Assembly (NCBI GenBank): GCA_027257055.1
Contig: JAPVLO010000056.1
Coordinates: 3,100,001 to 3,164,000, forward strand
Length of the DNA: 64,000 bases
Source of the DNA: Cephalopachus bancanus
Taxonomy: Eukaryota > Chordata > Mammalia > Primates > Tarsiidae
Reading direction: 5' to 3'
The translations under genes were made by a program, and so were the position numbers. Below the pieces are notes generated by a model. It worked only from the letters and a program-made list of their open reading frames with translations. It had not been told where the DNA came from and made no database searches. Shown here piece by piece: positions 20,480-32,471 of the stretch; positions within the stretch are counted from its first letter, which is position 1, and the number at the start of each line of letters is the position of its first letter.

Positions 20480-21165
20480 TTCAAATTGAGACATTTCAAA
20501 AGATGACTTACTATTGTTTTTGTCAAGTACTATATATGTTTAATTTTTAAAAAGTATTTCATCTTATTTTCCAGTGATGATGTTACTACTTCATTTTAGA
20601 AACACAGCTCTGCTTAGCACATCAACAGAAGAATCAGGAAGTCACTATTGTCACAAGCAACTTTTTCTAGGGGAAATGAGAATATCCACCAAAATGAGGC
20701 TCCCCTACAAAAATCTATTCCATGTCATTTTATTCCAATAGTTAAAAACTCAATGCTTTGGACTTTACTGGCAACTTGATTTACTTCCAGAGATTTAAAA
20801 TGATAGCAACAAAAGAAACAGTTAAAAAAAAATCATTTAGTCTAGAGATTATCAACTCAAGTTTTATGACACACCTTTTGGGAATTATGTAGCAAATTGC
20901 TCTTTAAAAATGAATAATGATGTACCCAAGATTTCAAATCATTTGCTTTAAAAAATTTTTTAAATAAATTAGATAAAATAAATACCGTAAAATGTCAGTC
21001 TCATTCACGTGCTTACTGATATGCTTACTTGAGCAGGAGGAAAGCGACTGAGCTATATCTAGTACATGGGTAATTGTGCACAACCCTGGGGCTGCTCATG
21101 GGAGTGTGTGAATATTGTTTTTCATTTGTATGGTGAAGAAAAAAAAAAAAAGCTACTGAAAACCA
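20480..21165. other. Unique sequence
   Basis: No gene. 20840-21050 ('ggagattatcaactcaagtt...tttatgacacaccttttggg') is unassigned and could be an eroded DNA-transposon end. Confidence 0.35.
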
Positions 21166-21169
21166 TTAG

Positions 21170-21310
21170 CCTAACCCAGCACATTCATTGTACAGATGCA
21201 GAAACTAAGGCCCTATGAGATTTCATAGCACAAATTAGTGACTGAGATGAGATTTGAATTCAAGTCCTGTAAGTTATAGTCCAGTATATTTTCTACTATA
21301 CCACAATGAA
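21170..21310 (-). repeat. MIR SINE fragment
   Basis: 'attgtacagatgcagaaact', 'aaggccctatgagatttcat', 'gagatttgaattcaagtcct', 'tctactataccac' are in reverse MIR order. Confidence 0.65.
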
Positions 21311-22335
21311 GAGTGAATATTTTAATAACCTCTCTATGGAAAACAGAGTGCCACTTGGTTATATCAGGCACTCTCATTTTTCTCGCTGCATTGAAGCGTG
21401 CTCTTTTTCGATCAGATTAAAACTGACAGAGATGAAACAGTTTTGGGCAGATTTCCTTGGGTTGGCTCCAGGGCCTCTAATCTGCATTTCATCATGATAC
21501 AAGCACATGTTTCCATCATTGGTACACCCGCCTGCATCAGCCGGGATGTTAATCACATGCTAACCCAATTTCCTCTATGAATTTATTACTTACTCTTCAT
21601 TTAAGTTCACAAAACCTACCATGAGCTCCAAATAAGCCTAACACCCTTAACAAAAAGATCTTGGCTCAAGAATCATGCCCACTAGGCAACATAACCTAAA
21701 GATGAAGGCTTAGGAGCAGGAGGGGGAAAAATCAGTCTTGCAATGATACCTTGAGGACTCTCTGCAAAATAAGATTATAATGAAATATTATGTTACGTTA
21801 CATGATGGAAGTTGAAATACATGAGCAAGTCATGACTTGACAATAAAATGCAGTCCTTGTTTTAACTATGTGCAGCTCAGTTGTACCAAACTGATCCATG
21901 ATTTCCAAAATTAGAGGTATGGCCCTCAGAAAAGAGTGGAAGATGGTGGAGTGCATGAAAGGCGAAGGGAAGCTATAATGGGAAGGCATTTTGGAAGCAG
22001 AATCCAAATGCAAATTAGTTGTTAGAGAAACTATTCAAATCCATCTGGTAGCTGCATGTGATGAATACTACAAATCCCATCAATGGATATTCATTTTGGC
22101 AATGGCAAAGGAAAGTAAAATAGAACAAGTCAGGCCACCAGAGTGTGGATATTGGACTTAAACGCTCCTGCTAATGTGCAGCAAACACTCATCCTATGTT
22201 TTAGATAGCAATCATGAAAAAAAAATTGTTTAGTTTAAAAAAATGTAAGAAGAAGATGTGTCAGAGACATCAAAACTACATTACATAACTGGGGGGGGGG
22301 TGTTTCTTTGTTTGCTGAGCTTCCAGATTGTCTGT
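21310..22335. other. Unique sequence
   Basis: About 1 kb with no gene. Short frames at 21306-21580 overlap on both strands and show no domain. A ten-G run lies at 22291-22300. Confidence 0.45.
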
Positions 22336-22339
22336 CTAC

Positions 22340-22510
22340 ATTGATTTATTCATTCATTCCACCTACATCTGTTCCTGAGCACCTGTTATATGTCAGGCAC
22401 AGTACCAGGCACTTGGGATACAACTGACAGAACTGTATTCCAGCCCTCAGAGGACTCTCAGTCTGGGGGAGGTAGTACACCCTACATAAATACAGTAAAG
22501 GTATACAGAT
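22340..22510. repeat. Ancient dispersed repeat, family unassigned
   Basis: 'attcattcattccacctaca', 'gagcacctgttatatgtcag', 'gcacttgggatacaactgac', 'actctcagtctgggggaggt' is a very common mammalian repeat text. Related stretches recur at about 34050 and 44110. I cannot settle whether it is MIR-class or LINE-derived. Confidence 0.55.
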
Positions 22511-22524
22511 AAGAACTAAGATAT

Positions 22525-22785
22525 AGCAACCATTAGCTATGCACTTACAATTTGCCAGCTACTGTTTTAAGTAATTTACATCTATTGCCTCCTTTATTTA
22601 TTGGAAATATCCTATTGGGCAAATGTAATTATATCTCCTATTTCAAAATGAGAAAATTAAGGCACAGAGAGGCTAAGTTATTTAACCAATGTCACACAGC
22701 TAGTAAATAGGAAAGCTGGGATGTGAACTTAGAAAAATCCAGCTTTAGCACTCAAGCTCTAAACTATTATGATATACTGTCTCTT
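22525..22785 (-). repeat. MIR SINE, near full length
   Basis: Reverse MIR order is clear: 'attagctatgcacttacaat', 'ttgccagctactgttttaag', 'aaggcacagagaggctaagt', 'cacacagctagtaaatagga', 'gctctaaactattatgatat', 'actgtctc'. Confidence 0.9.
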
Positions 22786-22789
22786 GAAC

Positions 22790-23216
22790 TAAAAGTTAAT
22801 GTGATGTATCAGAGGGAAAACCACTCTATGGTATAGTGGAAGGACGTCAGAGTGATAAAAACAGGGAAGCTTTTGTTGGGAAAAAAAACAACAAAAACAA
22901 ATAACCATGAGCTAGGTTTTGAAGATAATAGTCTGGTGAAGTATAGCACAGGGTCAATGAGTCAAAAGAGGCAGCATGAACAAAGTCACTGAAACCTGCA
23001 ATGGGATCACATATTTGTTCCTGGAGTCCCAGGAAGACCCACATGGCTGCACCATCGATTTGAAGAGGTTAGTAACAGGGAGCAACACCTGAGAATAAGT
23101 TAGAGGTAAAGGAGACAAGATCATAAAGAACTTTGTGTGTACATTTCAAGAATTCTAAGTTTATTCTTGGGACAAGGGAGAGCCCTTGTAGGGTGCTAAG
23201 TAAGACAGAAATCAGA
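22790..23216. other. Unique or decayed-repeat sequence
   Basis: No gene. 22850-23200 ('gatcataaagaactttgtgt...caagggagagcccttgtagg') is probably the same broad ancient repeat class as at 22340, in continuation. The reverse 65-codon frame has no domain. Confidence 0.35.
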
Positions 23217-23227
23217 TTTAATATGCC

Positions 23228-23526
23228 CTTTCTTTCTTTCTTTGAGTTGGGGTCTCACTTTGTCACCTAAGCTGGAATGCAGTTGCACAATCATGTCTTA
23301 TTGCAGCCTCAACCTCCTGAGTTCAGGTGATCCTTCCACCTCAGCCTCTCAAGTAGCTGGGACTACAGGCATATGCCACCACATTTAGCTATTCTTATTT
23401 TTATTTTTGTAGGAATGCAGTCTTATGATGTTGCCTAGGCAGGTCTCAAATTTTTGTGCTCAAGTAATTCTCTCAACTCAGCCTGCTAAAGTGCTAGGAT
23501 TACAGGTGTATGCCACTGCACCTGGC
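23228..23526 (-). mobile_element. AluJ-like SINE
   Basis: Reverse dimer with old-Alu text ('ttgcagcctcaacctcctga', 'cagcctctcaagtagctggg') and no lineage marker. It has a perfect 11-bp target duplication TTTAATATGCC at 23217-23227 and 23527-23537. The tail is a (TTTC)n run. Confidence 0.93.
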
Positions 23527-23659
23527 TTTAATATGCCTTCTCATAGAAGTACTGAGCCAAAGTGTGGAGCTATGGATCAGAAAGGGGATGGGGATAAGCA
23601 AGAATGAAGGAAAAGAGAACAGCTAGAGGACCTATGGAAATAATATAGGATGAGCATTA

Positions 23660-24235
23660 CTCTAATAACAAGGTCAGGCAAGAACACAACAACAACAATT
23701 TAAAAATCATAGGTTAATATTCTTGATGAACATAGATGCAAACTCCTCCAAAAAATACTAGCAAACAAAATTCAACAACACATTAAAAAGATTATTCACC
23801 ATAATCAAGTGGGATTCATCCCAGAGATGCAAGGATGGTTCAACAGACACATATCAATGAACATGATATACCACATTAACAGAATCATCAAGAACAAAAA
23901 CTATATAATCATTTCAATAGATGCTGAAAAACATATAATAAAATTCAGCATTCCTCTATGTTGAAAACTTTCAACAAATTGGTTATGTTAATACAAGGAA
24001 CATACCTCAACATAATAAAGGCCATATGTAATAAACCCACAGCTAGCATCATACTGAATGAGGAAAGGTTGAAAGCTTTTCCTCTATGATCTGAAACAAG
24101 ACACCACTTTCACCAATTTTATTCACCAAAGTACTAGAAGTTTTAATCAGGGCAATTAGGCAAGAGAAAAAAACAAATGGGTATCAAATTGGAAAAAAGG
24201 GAAGTCAAACTGTCCCCATTTGCTAACAACATAAT

Positions 24236-24269
<34 letters not shown>

Positions 24270-26345
24270 ACACACACACCCCTTTAAAAAACCAAAAAAA
24301 ATCCTGTTAGAACTAATAAATGAATTTAGTTAATTTGCAGGATACAAAATTAACTTACAAAGTTGGTAATATTTCTATGTGCTACCTGGAACTATCTGAA
24401 AAATAAATCAAGAAAGCAATTCCATTTACAATAGCTACCAAAAAAAAAAACCCAAAATAAACTTAACCAAGGAAGTTAAAAAGCTCTGCAATTAAAATCA
24501 TAAAATGATTAAAGAAATTGAAGTGAACAAAAATAAATGGAAGGCTATCCTATGTTCATGGATGTGAAGAATTAATATTGCTAAAATGTCCATATTACAC
24601 AAAGAAAACTATAGATTCAATAAAATCTCTATCAAAGTACCAATGAAATTTTTCATAAAAATAGAAAAAAACCTTAAATTCATATGAAAATGCAAAGGAC
24701 CCCCGATAGTCAATGCAATCTTGAGCAAAAAGAAAAAGCTTGTAGGCATCACACTACCTAATTTCAAATTATACTACAAAACTATATTAACGAAAATAGC
24801 ATGGCACTGGCATAAAAACAGACATATAAAACCGAGGAACAGACTACAGAATCCAGAAACAAATTCATGCATTCACAGTCAACTGATTTTTGACAAAGGC
24901 ACCAAGAACACACATTGGGGGAAGGTACAGTCTCTTCAATAAGAGGCTGAAGAAAACTAGATATCCACATGTAGAAGAATGAAAATACACCCCTATCACT
25001 CATTATATGCAAAAATTAACTCAAATGGATTAAAGACTTAAATGTAAGATCAAAACATATCAAACTACTAGAAGAAAACATATGGGGGAATATTTCATGA
25101 AATTAGACTCAATAAGAAGTTTTAAAGTACGATCTCAAAAGCATAGACAACAAAAGCAAAAGCAGATGGCATCAAACTAAAAATCTGTACCTTAAAAAGA
25201 TCAATCAATAGAGTGAAGAGATAGCCTACAGAATGGGAGAAAGTATCTTCAAACTATTCATCTGGCAAGGGGTCAATATCCATTTACATATAAGAAAATC
25301 AAACTACTCAACAGAAAAAGATTAAGAATGAAATTAAAAATGGAAAAAAGACCTGAGTAGACATTTCCCAAATGAAGACATACAAATGACCAACAAATAC
25401 ATGAAAAAATGCTCAAAATTATGAATCTTCAGGGAAATGTAAGTCAAAACCACGAGATATCCCTTCACCCCAGTTAAAATGGCTGTTACCAAAAAGGCCA
25501 AAAAAAAAAAAAAAAAAAACAACAACAACAAAAAAACACAAATGCTGTTGAGGATGCAGAGAAAGAGAACACATATGCAGAGCTGATAGGAATGTAAATT
25601 AGTATAGCCATTATGGAAACATTGTAAAAAATTCCTCAAACAATGAAAACTAGAACTACCATACAATATAGCAATCCCACTACTGGGTATATATACAAAG
25701 GAAATGAAATCAGTATTTACAAAAGATATCTGTACTCCCATGTTTATTGCAGTGCTATCCACAATAGCCAAGTATGAAATCAACCTAAATGCCCATCTAC
25801 AGACAAGTGGATAAAGAAATGGGATACATATACATCAATATTATTCAGTAATAAAAGGAATACAATCCTGTCATTATTTTTGGCTACATGGATGAACCTG
25901 GAGGACTTTATGTTAAATGAAATAAGCCATGAACAAAAAGACAAACACCACCCAATCTCATGAATAAGTGAAATCTAAAGACATCAATGTTATAGAAGCA
26001 GAGTAGAGTAGTAGATACTGAGGCTGGAAAGGTGGGAGGGAGTGACACTAGGAGAGGTTGGCTAAGGGCTTCAAATTTACAGTTACAGAAGAAATTCTGG
26101 TATTCTTTTACACAATAGGGTGACCTTAGCTAATAACAATGTTATGTATATTTAAAGATAGCTAGCAGAGAAGATTTTAACTGCTATCACCACAAAGAAA
26201 TGATAGATGTTTAAAGTGATTGATGTTGCAATTACCCTGATTTGCTCTTTACACAATGTATACATGCATTACATCACACAATACCTCACAAATATGTACA
26301 ATTATTATGTGTCAGTTACAAATTAGAAAATTAGTTAAACAAAAA
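23660..26345 (+). mobile_element. Older L1 fragment: ORF2 RT-to-3' end
   Basis: Begins in the reverse-transcriptase domain ('aatattcttgatgaacatag', 'gggattcatcccagagatgc'), continues through the C-terminal part ('cattatggaaacattgt', 'actactgggtatatatac') and ends in the 3' UTR ('taggagaggttggctaaggg', 'caaatttacagttacagaag'). The frame is broken in many places. The RT active-site motif reads FANN (ttt-gct-aac-aac, 24219-24230) in place of the FADD expected for L1, and a (CA)n run at 24238-24281 follows immediately. A weak target duplication (AAATAATATAGGAT near 23634, AAATAGTCTAGGAT near 26344) is possible. The 149-codon reverse frame at 25334-25783 is antisense to it. Confidence 0.93.
24238..24281. 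repeat. (CA)n microsatellite inside the L1
   Basis: About 20 CA units with one CCACA interruption. It lies directly after the mutated RT motif in the L1 body, so it arose after insertion. Confidence 0.95.
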
Positions 26346-26349
26346 AATA

Positions 26350-27585
26350 GTCTAGGATATTGGTGCTTGAGTTGAAGGAGATAAAGATGGGTGATGTGAT
26401 TCTAAATAGGAAAGAAAACAGGATGAAGAAGCATTAAATTTCCAGATAACTATTAAATTTCTATTCCACTTAACTTTGAATTCTTAAATTCTGTTGGTGT
26501 CCAAGAGAATTTTTTTTGTAGATGGGACAAAAAGCAATTTTGAAGAAACCGACACACTCTCATGGGAATGTTTCATTTTCTACAGGCCTTCTTGAATATA
26601 ATGCAGGAATCTGTTGTATTTGATTTGATTACCTTGTACCTATAAGATATGTTCTAATCAGTAGTTAAAATAAACATAATCTCAGTTTACAAAATGCAAT
26701 TGGGTTGTTTAGAGTCATAGATATTTCTTAGCAGAAAAGCTTCAAAATGGTACCAATATCCATAGTTATAGTTCTATGCAATCTTGGATGGGAAATGACT
26801 CAAATCTCCCAAGTTTTTCATGATTGAAATATTCAATCAGATAACACCAGGACGAAAATAATGAAGACTTGAGAAGATGTGTTTCATCAAGTAGAATATA
26901 ATTTTAAAGGTGTTCTTAAGTATGTAAAAGTGACTGTGAAAAAATACTGACTTCCTGCCAAAGAGAGGATTATTCCAGCTCACCAAAAAAGGAATAAAAA
27001 AGATGACACCTGTTGGCAGTTTAAAGCTAATATGAATTCTGTTTTCAGGCTGGAAATTATGCATCAACAAAAATATAAATATAATTTTTTCACAGCTGTG
27101 TAAGTGAAAAAACATATGTTGAGAAATTAGAAATGACTATTATCCATTATTCAAAATTTCCATGGCCACTGAGTGAATCCAGTGCTGAAATTGGAAATGT
27201 ACAATGCTTTTCAATTAATTTAATTTACATTGTTAGCTGATTAAATGCCAAGAATAACCACAACACTGGACACTCTTCCCTGTTCTTTAAAAAGGCTCTG
27301 CTGTTCACAGGAGCCAGCATGGCTGCTAATTTTCTGGCTTCCCTTGGAGAAAATTGAGGCAGGGTATGTACAGTTGAAAGAGAAACCATAAGACAGAGGC
27401 AGGTGGGCCAGGGCTACCACAAAGCCTTCTCCCAAGTTCAGATGTGGCTTCCTAACAAGCTCCTCCACCAGTTAATGAAGGAGAAACACCATATGGGATT
27501 TAAAGGAGACTAAGAAGGCAGAATTAGTTGAGTACATTTTTAAAAAAAGATTATTTTCTATATGCCTAGATGCATGACAGGTGCT
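26350..27585. other. Unique sequence, no gene seen
   Basis: 1.2 kb of AT-rich sequence. Reverse frames at 26837-27115 and 27241-27468 show no recognisable domain or splice context. Confidence 0.5.
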
Positions 27586-27589
27586 ATAT

Positions 27590-27735
27590 CAGAGGTGTTA
27601 CTTATCATTCTACGTGAGCTTGGCCAAATTATTTCTCTCTCTTAAGTTTAGTTGTTCCCTTCTGTAAAATGTGGGATTAAGATTGAATAGTTTCTTTGAA
27701 GTTCCCTCTAGCTCTAAAACCTTAATGATTCTAAG
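27590..27735 (+). repeat. MIR3-like SINE
   Basis: 'gagcttggccaaattatttc', 'tgttcccttctgtaaaatgt', 'ttgaagttccctctagctct', 'aaaaccttaatgattctaag' matches the MIR3 order, including its CTAGCTCTAAAA tail. Confidence 0.75.
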
Positions 27736-27879
27736 TTAGGGTCACAGTCCTCAAGGAGCTCAGAGTTACACAAAATTCGTAAGACCAAAATAACTAAGTT
27801 GATTAACTAAATTAATAATACAAATAATAAAACTGAAAGTACTAGAGGCATGACTCTGTTTAATAAGAACTCTGATGCG

Positions 27880-28095
27880 CCACACAGAGTTCATTTTATC
27901 ATCAGTCACATTCTCCACCCATGATCCTATTCCAACCTCAAAGCAATCCTATGGCGAGGGTCACGTCACACAGATGAAGAAACCTGTTCTCAGAGAACTT
28001 GAGACAGTTAAGATTACAGAGGTGGAACAGAGTCAAGGTGGAAACTGAGTTTGAATCTTGCTGCCTTTGGCACCCTGACTATTAACCAGTGTCTC
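27880..28095 (-). repeat. MIR SINE
   Basis: Reverse MIR markers: 'caacctcaaagcaatcctat', 'acagatgaagaaacctgttc', 'gattacagaggtggaacaga', 'gaaactgagtttgaatcttg'. Confidence 0.7.
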
Positions 28096-28149
28096 ATACT
28101 TCCATTAACAATGGCAGGGAAGTGTTCCTGGGTTCTATTCTAATCCTGA

Positions 28150-28385
28150 CAAGAAGATAATGTGGTGTAAGAGGAAGATCACAGGCTGGAGTCAGATGGC
28201 TCTGGGAAATTATCAGAGGACTGCAACTTGTGTCATGTTGGGATATTCAGGTCTCTTTCCTCTTCTGCAAAATGGGGATATCAATATTCACCTAATAGGG
28301 TTGTACTGAAGCACAAATAAGATAATATTAAGTGCTTGGCACAAGACCTGTCACATAGTACACAAGTAGAAAGTATTTCCATCCT
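28150..28385 (+). repeat. MIR SINE
   Basis: Forward MIR: 'gatcacaggctggagtcaga', 'caggtctctttcctcttctg', 'caaaatggggatatcaatat', 'cacctaatagggttgtactg', 'taagtgcttggcacaagacc'. Confidence 0.85.
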
Positions 28386-29060
28386 CTCACCCTTCTCCTT
28401 TCCTGTAGTCTCATTTCTTTCAGGAACTGACCAATTTCTTTTCAGTTTTCTGCTTGTTGTATTGGTGTCTGTGGTTTACCTACAGAAAAATTTAAAGGTC
28501 GTCATTTGGCCAAAATCTCCCTCCCATACTTGAAAAACACCCTCAAGTGCAACACATGCACTGATCCTGGATCACGCTTATAGGGTCCGGATTAGCATAT
28601 GCAATCTCCCTTGAAGGGAGAGTAAGTGAGAGACAGGCATTGCAAATTGCAGCCCTTCATTAGCCTGTCTGCTAATATTGATGTTACAATTTTCTAGTTA
28701 ACTTTTCCCTCACTCAGCCCTCCCTCGACTCTTCCCTTCTGACCTGCCACCACCTTCTCTTCCCATTTAGCTTTCTTGAAGAACTCCACCTTGTCAAATG
28801 TGGTCAGTTGTATCTGCTGATGCCATAAACAAGGGCTATGCTTATGAAGGCAAGAAAACTGAGTGAACCAAGTCCTGCTGTTATAGACCTCATCCTACCA
28901 TTGATGCAGTTGCCTAAAGTTGAAAAACGCAACATCTTTGGGTGGATACAGAGAAGTAAACTACAAACAACACTGAAGTTGGATTAAGAAGAAAAGGGAA
29001 ATCCAGTAGATAAGAATCTACTCTGTGCCAGACTTAATTTTCACCAAAAAGACTTTGTGA
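28386..29060. other. Unique sequence with a possible conserved element
   Basis: No gene. 28545-28705 is little eroded and holds homeodomain-like TAAT/ATTAG cores, GCATATGCAA and several CpGs outside any repeat, a pattern often seen in conserved non-coding elements. This is inference only. Confidence 0.35.
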
Positions 29061-29065
29061 TTTAC

Positions 29066-29312
29066 ACTTACTATGCACCAAGTACTATTACTGCACTTTA
29101 AAAATAATAGCTCATTACACCCTCACCACAATTGCACTCTAGGAGATAGATGGGATTAATTTCTTCAGAAAACAAATGAGGACACTGAGCACAGACAGGT
29201 TAAGTCATCTGCTCAAGGCCATATCACCAGTAAGCAGCACAGTCAGGCCTTGAGCCAATGCTGTCTGGGTTCTGAATCCGGGCTGTTAGCCATTGTACTG
29301 TGCTGCCTCTCA
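29066..29312 (-). repeat. MIR SINE, near full length
   Basis: Reverse MIR: 'cttactatgcaccaagtact', 'acaaatgaggacactgagca', 'caggttaagtcatctgctca', 'gccattgtactgtgctgcct', 'ctca'. Confidence 0.9.
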
Positions 29313-30588
29313 ATTGAGGGCAGCAGGAGCTACTTAGGAAAATGTGACCAGGGCCAGTCGCTGGTCACTCGTAGCACGAGTGAGTATACTAGGGCATAGC
29401 CCCTAACCACGAGCATTCAGTATACTGTGGGCATTCATTAGTGTGATTATCAGAAGGAAAGGAACGTGTTGATTAACCTGGCCAGCTGGTTCAGAGAGTG
29501 GACTGCTAAGATCTGGTCTTCTGTATTATGATGATGATTATTCCCATTAAAAAGATAAGTAAACCAACCAGAGAAGATACATACTTATTCAGTGCAAGAT
29601 TTTAAGCCAGGGCTGTATGATACCTTAGCTCGCTCTCTTCAGAAGGTTCTCAATGGCACAAAACTAGTTTTGGCCTCCAAACTAGTTTGGTCAGTGTTTA
29701 CGTGCAGAATTTCGAGAGCCAACTTTGCCTTCCTAAGACACAGACACCATCATCTTTTCTCATCAGTAGTTTTTCAAAAGAATAGACACAACATCAACGA
29801 AGCAGGAAGTAATTCACACTTTATGCAAAGCCCAGAGCAGTAATTATTCTATACACAGAACAGGTTCTCACAGTATACATGTTGAGTTTCGGTGAACTGA
29901 GTTGACATATTCTAGCTTCATGACACAGCCTGGAATATTGCTGCCTTAGGAATAAAAAAGCACCCCCAAAACACAGAGGGCACGCTTGGCTTACTCCACT
30001 AGCCTAAGAGTAGTAAATACTTGGCATATATGCTACCATTTGCCTCTCTTGTACCCTTCAAAGACTTGAATAACCCACAGAGTACTGTTAGCATGACTTG
30101 AGCTTAACACCCTCTCAAACTTCTCAACATGGTATTCCCTGCAAAGACTATCCAGTGATTAGACAAGAAGCGTGAGAGCAAAACCTATTTTCTATCCCTA
30201 AATAACCTGAGAATTGGCCCTCATGAGTATATACAATCTTGTGTTCGATGTGATATAACGTGCCTCTGCACAATTGTTCAATGTCATTTCACACCTGCCT
30301 TTTGAATTGAGGGGACTTGAGAACTCATGTGTGACTGGTAGGCAAGAAAGAGTCCTCTAAAAGGGGAAGGGTCAGGGCAACAGGCCTGCCACCTGGTATA
30401 TCATCTTGACATTGATATATGAAGCAAAATGATTGACTTGAGGCTGCTTTGAGTAAGAGTAGCCTTAGACCTGTAGGACTCTTCACCTGAGTTATCCTTC
30501 TCCTTCTCTAAACCTTTCCATTGCTAACTCTGCTCCAAGGTATTCAAGAAAATCTTGTCAGAGAAATCATTCCAGTGTACTCTGTGGC
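29313..30588. other. Unique sequence, no gene seen
   Basis: About 1.3 kb. A forward 83-codon frame at 29592-29843 has no domain. Near 29510-29620 a decayed MIR-like segment ('gatgatgattattcccatta', 'agtgcaagattttaagccag') is possible. Confidence 0.45.
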
Positions 30589-30589
30589 T

Positions 30590-30880
30590 ATGTCGCTCAA
30601 TCTCCAAAAGCTGTTAGCAGCTCCCCATGGCCTGCTGGATAAAAACCAAGCTCCTTAATCTGCCATGGATATTAACAATCTTAGTCCTCCCATTCTCAAC
30701 TCTCAGGCTCTCCAAATGTAATCCAACACATGTAAATTCCACAGCTAAAGTGGACGACTTGAAGCTCCCAAAATGAGCTGTGTGACTGTGTGCCAATTCC
30801 TTTAATTCTCTGTTCTTTGCTTACTTCACTTGGAATATCATCTGGCTCTGAGTAGGCACTCAATAAATGTCAGCTATTAC
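30590..30880 (+). repeat. L2 LINE 3' fragment
   Basis: 'gctccccatggcctgctgga', 'taaaaaccaagctccttaat', 'tgccatggatattaacaatc' match the L2 'ggataaagtccaaactcctt' region. The block ends with 'gagtaggcactcaataaatg', the L2/MIR-type terminus. Confidence 0.75.
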
Positions 30881-31655
30881 GTGTATTTTTGGTTCTGTGT
30901 AATGATATGCATGTTTTTCTGACATCTTTGCTGTATGTTTATGAGTGCGTGTCTGTTTCATAGCCTTATGCTGTTTTTCTGTGCTTGTCTGCTCCTGTCT
31001 ATGTCTCTATCTCTGTCTCTCTCTCAAGTTTTCAAGCCCTATACTATATCCAGAAAGAGTATTTTCTCCTTTATGAAGAGGATTCTGGGTTTGCAGGGCA
31101 GAGTCCTGTCCCAGGCTGACTGGGTTAGTATATTCTCACACTCTCAGGGAATTTGCTGCATCCACAGAAGAATGACTGGAGTAGAGAGGCTATGTTCATA
31201 AAAGCAGAGCCTACCCCCTACCCCCAAGCCTTTGTCCCTGGCTTCTCTTGTCTTAACCTTTGTTCCTACATGCAGATATGTAGTGCCCCCAATTAGCTGA
31301 TTATGGCTACATTTTTCAGGGGAAAACCTACACGGCCTTTTTGTTTTAACTGCTCTCAGGGTTCAGTTAGGAAGGTTACTGATTGGCTCTTTCTGATTTA
31401 TAGCTTGTAAGAGTTTGTTTAAATGGCAGATGAGTGAAGCAAAAACTATTGTGGGCTTCATTCTCTTCCAGCCAGTAGCATTTCATATTCAGGAAGAAAA
31501 ACTGTAATTATTTTCAATTCCAATTTTGGTTTAGTCTTTCTCTTTGCCTGTTTTTCTGCTCCAACCCTGTCAAACTGAAATCTGAAGATTAGCTAGGACA
31601 GAAACTCAGAACATTTATAGCTATAAATCAGACACAAGGATAAGCAAGCTCCCTG
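30881..31655. other. Unique sequence, possible conserved element
   Basis: No gene. 31270-31480 is free of repeats and has motif-dense text ('cccaattagctgattatggc', 'gattggctctttctgattta'), with a CCAAT-like and a homeodomain-like core. Inference only. Confidence 0.3.
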
Positions 31656-32456
31656 CTGATGGATGGATAAGCCAGGGTGGTGGTTGTTGTGGTGGTTTAT
31701 TCTTGATTTAAAATGTAGAGTCATTTTGATACGCATTCTGTTTTCACTTTCACTTCCACATGCTCTGAGCAAGAGCTGCTGCAGACCAAGATGGTGCAGG
31801 AAGAAGAAAGGAAGGAAGGAGGGGGAAAGAGAGGGAGAGAAGAAGAGAGGGACAGTGGAACAGAAGTCCTCAGAGGGGAGTCCCCGCCCTTAGTTACTGA
31901 GCTAACTGCCACACGGAGTAGAATGCTTAGTATTATTGACTCTCTTGCCTTGCTCCTCCTTGGAGAACACCTGTTAACGTTTGCAGGTTCCCTACCTCAA
32001 GCTAGGAGTAAAACTCTGAAATTAGTGAGTTTGATAATTTTATTAAAAATCAGAAGCTTAGTGGAAAACAGTCGTGTTACAAATTGCACAGCCTTCAGTC
32101 ATCTCACTGGCTCCCTTCTTTCACAGGCGGCCTATTCTTTTGCTTTGCCTGATCTCCCATCACAAAATCTTCCTCTGGAGAGTGGGCCCCAGCCTCCTCC
32201 TGGTCAAGGAAGGAGAAGGGGAGCAGCTCTGCCAGACTGGTCTGCTTATCCCAATTCTCCCACTGCCTCCTCTCCCTGGAATTCAGGAGAGCAAACATCC
32301 CCCCTGCCCCAGTGCCTGCTATGTTGTCTGCCATATAGGTAGTGCTCATTAAATGATAGAGGAATCAGCACACAGATGGATGAATACAAGTGAATCATCC
32401 ACCAACATCAGATTACCCAAATAACTGATACAAAGTAGAAAGTGCTAGGCACTCTC
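31656..32456. other. Unique sequence with a long fortuitous frame
   Basis: A 183-codon forward frame (31791-32342) starts in a purine-rich run (31791-31860), giving an Lys/Glu/Gly-rich artefact, then enters low-complexity Ser/Pro/Leu text. A 92-codon frame overlaps it in another phase and an 81-codon frame runs in reverse. No domain, no codon signature and no exon context. Not called as a gene. Confidence 0.45.
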
Positions 32457-32471
32457 AAAGAGACATAAACC

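Noticed and set aside
25334..25783. 149-codon reverse frame
   Set aside because: It is antisense to the old L1 ORF2 and includes a poly-A run read as Phe.
31791..32342. 183-codon forward frame, the longest in the window
   Set aside because: It begins in a purine microsatellite-like run, shows no domain, and is overlapped by other frames in both directions. No splice or promoter context.
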